A stretch of 9,501 bases of DNA, from positions 1 to 9,501 of the forward strand of contig JAJYOQ010000134.1 of assembly GCA_021796135.1 (NCBI GenBank), read 5' to 3'. The notes below the pieces were generated by a model. It ran no database searches. It was given only the letters and a program-made list of their open reading frames with translations, and had not been told where the DNA came from. The DNA comes from Bacteroidota bacterium (GTDB taxonomy: Bacteria > Bacteroidota > Ignavibacteria > Ignavibacteriales > Ignavibacteriaceae). This document shows, in pieces, positions 6,914 to 9,501 of the stretch. The number at the start of each line of letters is the position of its first letter. Position 1 is the first letter of the stretch. The position numbers and the translations under genes were made by a program.

Positions 6914-7664
6914 GATCTAACAGCCTTAATAAATTTTTATTTGAAATATTTTGTTTTTCTTCCACTGAAATATTAGCATTATTTATCATCATCATAATTG
7001 GCTCAGGAGAAAATAATGGCATTCCGCTTCCAAAGAAAATACGTTCAGATCCAAATTGCCTGCAAAGATATTCAATTCCGCCATGTGCTTGATAACGCGA
7101 AATATCGAGATAAAAATTTTTATACATATTGAAAAAAGGAATTATAAAACGCTCCATTCGGTAACCGGTGTTTTGCAGCAGAAACGGAATATTTTTAAAT
7201 TTCCCTAGAATATAAGTTATTTCATCCCACGATATTTCTTCTTGATTTACCAGTAAAGAAATTTTTTCTTCATCTAAAAATGACAGCAGTTTATCTAATG
7301 CGCCGGTACATACATTATAATTATGATACCTAGGGAAAATTTTTATAGAAGAAATTTTGTTCTCAATTATTTGTGAAAAAAACAGCTCAGCTTCTTTTTC
7401 GGAATTACATAGTTCGGGAATAGCGACCCAAACCAGATATAAATCGGATCTATTTTTTGTCCCTTCAATTAATTTTTTATTCCCATAAGAAGCATCATAC
7501 AAAACTGATGCTGAATGGTACACAAGGCTTCCCTTCAAACCGGATGTTTTAGTTGTATCTTCAAGCATATTTAATTCGAAGGGGGAATCAACATATGGAT
7601 TTTGATGACTCCCAATAAAAGAATTACAATCAAAAAACGATAAATCTTTTGTTATAAAATTCAT
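6906..7664 (-). CDS. Amidohydrolase-fold protein lacking all metal ligands (probable pseudoenzyme)
   Basis: This 252-residue protein aligns along its whole length with the amidohydrolase encoded just downstream. Corresponding blocks are FFDCNSFIG (10-18), IKIFPRYHNY (107-116), SLLVNQEE (136-143), IPFLLQNTG (159-167) and IFFGSGMPLF (209-218). Every metal-binding position is changed: the two His of HxH become Asn14 and Phe16, the third His becomes Asn140, the fourth becomes Asn165, and the catalytic Asp becomes Gly214. It keeps Lys108 at the family's conserved lysine position, where its partner has Glu. The frame is open and the coupling is tight: its ATG at 7664 overlaps the oxidoreductase stop in an ATGA, and its stop overlaps the partner's GTG. 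It therefore looks like a maintained gene, not a decayed one. Its job may be to stabilise or complete the partner enzyme, or to bind a sugar acid. No established function is known to me. Confidence 0.75.
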   Translation of the reverse strand: MNFITKDLSFFDCNSFIGSHQNPYVDSPFELNMLEDTTKTSGLKGSLVYHSASVLYDASYGNKKLIEGTKNRSDLYLVWVAIPELCNSEKEAELFFSQIIENKISSIKIFPRYHNYNVCTGALDKLLSFLDEEKISLLVNQEEISWDEITYILGKFKNIPFLLQNTGYRMERFIIPFFNMYKNFYLDISRYQAHGGIEYLCRQFGSERIFFGSGMPLFSPEPIMMMINNANISVEEKQNISNKNLLRLLDRG

Positions 7665-8692
7665 TTTATCTTTATTGTTTCTCCACCGTTATCTGCTGAC
7701 TTTACGATAGCCTCAAGAACAGCGGTAACTTGTCTTCCATCATAAGCGCTTACAATCGGATCTGTATCATTTATTATGCAATCCACAAAAGCATCAAGAC
7801 AGCCTTTAAGCGAGCCATGTATTTTCCCAAACATTTTTTTGAATGTAAATGTTTTGGGATAAGAAAATCCCTTCGGACTACTTACTTCAATAGATTCATA
7901 TTTCCTGTCAAGGTGAATATGCCCGCTTGAGCCAATCACTTCTACAAAAGAATCAACTACAGTTGGAAATGTATTAGGATAAATCCAACCAGATTCAAAA
8001 GTAGCAATGCTTCCATTCTGAAATTTTACCTGTCCTTGAATAAGGTCATAAGTATCAATTCCTCTTTTTACGAGAACTTCTTTAATTCCATAACCTCTTG
8101 CCTCAACCGGCTCGCTATCAAAATACCATCTGACAAGATCAACATCATGAGCGCTTAAAAAATAAGTAGAATTTGTTTTTGAAGCCCAATTTATCATTTC
8201 AGTCGAAACAAAAATTGTATCATTTTTTCTAGCATACGCTAATAAAGGTTTCCCTATTTCGCCGCTTTGAATTTGCATCTTTGCTTCATAATAAGAAGAT
8301 AGCCATCTATGGTTATAAGAAACTTGCAACTTGAGATTTGTTTTATTAACAGCTTCCACAATCTGGTCAGCTTCTTTTGTTGATATAGTTAAAGGTTTCT
8401 CAACAAGAACGTGCTTGCCCGCAGAGAGTGCATCAAGGACCATTTGTGTATGAGCAAAATCCGGGGTTGCAATTACAACTGCATCGATATCTTTCCTGTC
8501 AAGAATTTTTTTATAATCAGTGTATCTATCACTTTCCGGTATCCCAAATTTTTCGGCAACGCTGTTTAATCTATCCGCAGAGCGATTTGATACGGCAGCT
8601 ATTTCCGTATAAGGATTTTGAGTTTTATAAATATCCAGATAGTTCTGTCCCATTATTCCAAGTCCAATTATACCAAATTTGATCTTATCCAT
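7661..8692 (-). CDS. Gfo/Idh/MocA-family NAD(P)-dependent oxidoreductase
   Basis: A 343-residue sugar or cyclitol dehydrogenase of the glucose-fructose oxidoreductase / inositol dehydrogenase family. The N-terminal Rossmann domain has GLGIMG at 10-15, the ATPDFAH nucleotide-contact strand at 75-81 and the EKPL motif at 98-101, where Lys99 is the family's catalytic lysine. The C-terminal half (from about 125) is the mixed alpha/beta substrate domain with SAHDVDLVRW at 180-189; His182 matches the catalytic His. The Asp that many members carry four residues before that His is Phe178 here, so the catalytic set differs from inositol dehydrogenase. The substrate is not identifiable. Position at the head of the amidohydrolase pair suggests oxidation of a sugar or uronate to a lactone or keto acid. 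ATG at 8692 has a good AGAGG at 8702-8698. It ends in a four-base ATGA overlap with the next gene. Confidence 0.86.
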   Translation of the reverse strand: MDKIKFGIIGLGIMGQNYLDIYKTQNPYTEIAAVSNRSADRLNSVAEKFGIPESDRYTDYKKILDRKDIDAVVIATPDFAHTQMVLDALSAGKHVLVEKPLTISTKEADQIVEAVNKTNLKLQVSYNHRWLSSYYEAKMQIQSGEIGKPLLAYARKNDTIFVSTEMINWASKTNSTYFLSAHDVDLVRWYFDSEPVEARGYGIKEVLVKRGIDTYDLIQGQVKFQNGSIATFESGWIYPNTFPTVVDSFVEVIGSSGHIHLDRKYESIEVSSPKGFSYPKTFTFKKMFGKIHGSLKGCLDAFVDCIINDTDPIVSAYDGRQVTAVLEAIVKSADNGGETIKIK

Positions 8693-8738
8693 TTATACCT
8701 CTGTTGTTATTTTATACAATGATTGTTTTTGAAACATT

Positions 8739-9485
8739 TTAATATCCTATTTTAATAAAATTATTTCCTTTTGAAAAAGGAATAACTAATTTTTCCCCTT
8801 CACTCTTATATTCTGAACTGTTAAGTTTATTTCCGTTTTGAATAATTTCTTTTGGCTCGGACGATAAATAAATATTTATTTCACCATTTTTATCTGAACT
8901 GATTTCCCATTCACCCGTTTTTTGATTTAATTTTACAGCCGTTGTCACCGGCACATTTGTTTCAAATAATTTATTTCCATCGTAAATAAAATTAGATGCA
9001 TCATTAACGGCAAAATTTAATAATTTATTATCACTTAAAGTAACTTCCGCAATTTCGGCATCGGTAGAAATTTCTTCAGTTTTAATATTTACCTTCCCGG
9101 TTTTACTTGTAGCCGTGCTAAAAAATAGTTTATTTGTTTGATTATTGATTTTAACCTCAATACCAATGTAATTATCACCTTTTATTTTTGTTATATCCTT
9201 AGATACATTTAAAATATCTTTATTCCCTTTTTCAGGATAAAGAATCGTTAGAAAATTCTCCCCCATACTTTTATTAGAATTACTAACTTGAACATATCCC
9301 GGTTTCCTTATAGGGATGCCAAAATTGATTGGTCCTTCTATAGTTGTCATTTTGATATTCTCAGGAAATAAAACTTGTGAATAAAGCGAAGCTTTATCCG
9401 TTGTAAAAGTGAAAATATTATTTTGTTTTAGATTAACATCTTTTGAGTCTTCAAAATGAAAAAGCAAATCATACTCATGCGGAAG
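8739..9485 (-). CDS. Heparinase II/III-type polysaccharide lyase, C-terminal part; frame broken at 9486-9488
   Basis: About 248 residues of a beta-rich, Ser/Asn/Lys-rich protein with no catalytic motif of its own. The opening residues LPHEYDLLFHFED and the later NFLTILYPEKG (with the phrase G-E-N before it) resemble the beta-sandwich C-terminal region of heparinase II/III and alginate-lyase-like proteins, where a K-P-H-x-Y-D-x-x-x-H phrase begins that region. The catalytic alpha/alpha toroid would lie upstream, beyond the window. In this frame a TAA stands at 9488-9486, immediately before that phrase, and the only possible start is a TTG at 9467 with no ribosome-binding site. Another minus-strand frame is open from the window edge to about 9477 and reads LSLKVTSA, a plausible continuation. 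This suggests a one-base frameshift, either real or an assembly error. The gene ends 46 bases before the oxidoreductase and is probably cotranscribed with it. The family call is moderate. Confidence 0.5.
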   Translation of the reverse strand, partial: LPHEYDLLFHFEDSKDVNLKQNNIFTFTTDKASLYSQVLFPENIKMTTIEGPINFGIPIRKPGYVQVSNSNKSMGENFLTILYPEKGNKDILNVSKDITKIKGDNYIGIEVKINNQTNKLFFSTATSKTGKVNIKTEEISTDAEIAEVTLSDNKLLNFAVNDASNFIYDGNKLFETNVPVTTAVKLNQKTGEWEISSDKNGEINIYLSSEPKEIIQNGNKLNSSEYKSEGEKLVIPFSKGNNFIKIGY

Positions 9486-9501
9486 TTACTTTAAGTGATA
9501 A

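Overview
The window is AT-rich DNA from a free-living heterotrophic bacterium. The KdgK, KduD and Eda sequence styles and the A/T-rich, often weak ribosome-binding sites fit the Bacteroidota/Ignavibacteriota (Chlorobi-related) group best. No rRNA or other phylogenetic marker is present, so this placement is an inference. All intact genes lie on the minus strand and read from right to left. The only plus-strand gene is a dead transposase fragment.

Layout from left to right: (1) positions 1-164 hold the N-terminal end of a glutamate dehydrogenase that runs off the left edge. (2) Positions 243-521, on the plus strand, hold the C-terminal remnant of an IS1595-type transposase. (3) Positions 591-2480 encode acetyl-CoA synthetase (acs). 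Directly upstream is a 5'-truncated fragment of a glutamine-amidotransferase-like protein, and a promoter-like sequence lies inside that fragment. (4) Positions 2810-3481 encode a zinc-type adenylate kinase (adk). (5) Positions 3545-6050 hold a tight eda-kdgK-kduD cluster for 2-keto-3-deoxygluconate (KDG) catabolism, preceded by a promoter-like element with an inverted repeat in its spacer. (6) Positions 6131-8692 hold a translationally coupled trio: a Gfo/Idh/MocA oxidoreductase (4-bp overlap with the next gene), an amidohydrolase-fold protein with no metal ligands (8-bp overlap with the next gene), and an amidohydrolase with all its metal ligands. (7) Positions 8739-9485 hold the C-terminal part of a probable heparinase II/III-type polysaccharide lyase, whose frame is interrupted near the right edge.

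How the genes work together: a lyase acting on an acidic polysaccharide yields unsaturated uronates. KduD interconverts 2,5-diketo-3-deoxygluconate (or a related 4-deoxy-uronate) and KDG, KdgK phosphorylates KDG to KDPG, and Eda splits KDPG to pyruvate and glyceraldehyde-3-phosphate. The oxidoreductase plus the two amidohydrolase-fold proteins look like an extra sugar-acid or lactone branch feeding the same route. The step they catalyse cannot be read from the sequence. Acs and adenylate kinase are general metabolic genes; acetate activation uses ATP and makes AMP, which adenylate kinase recycles.

The most unusual signal is the amidohydrolase pair. One copy keeps every metal-binding residue, and the adjacent coupled copy has lost all of them.
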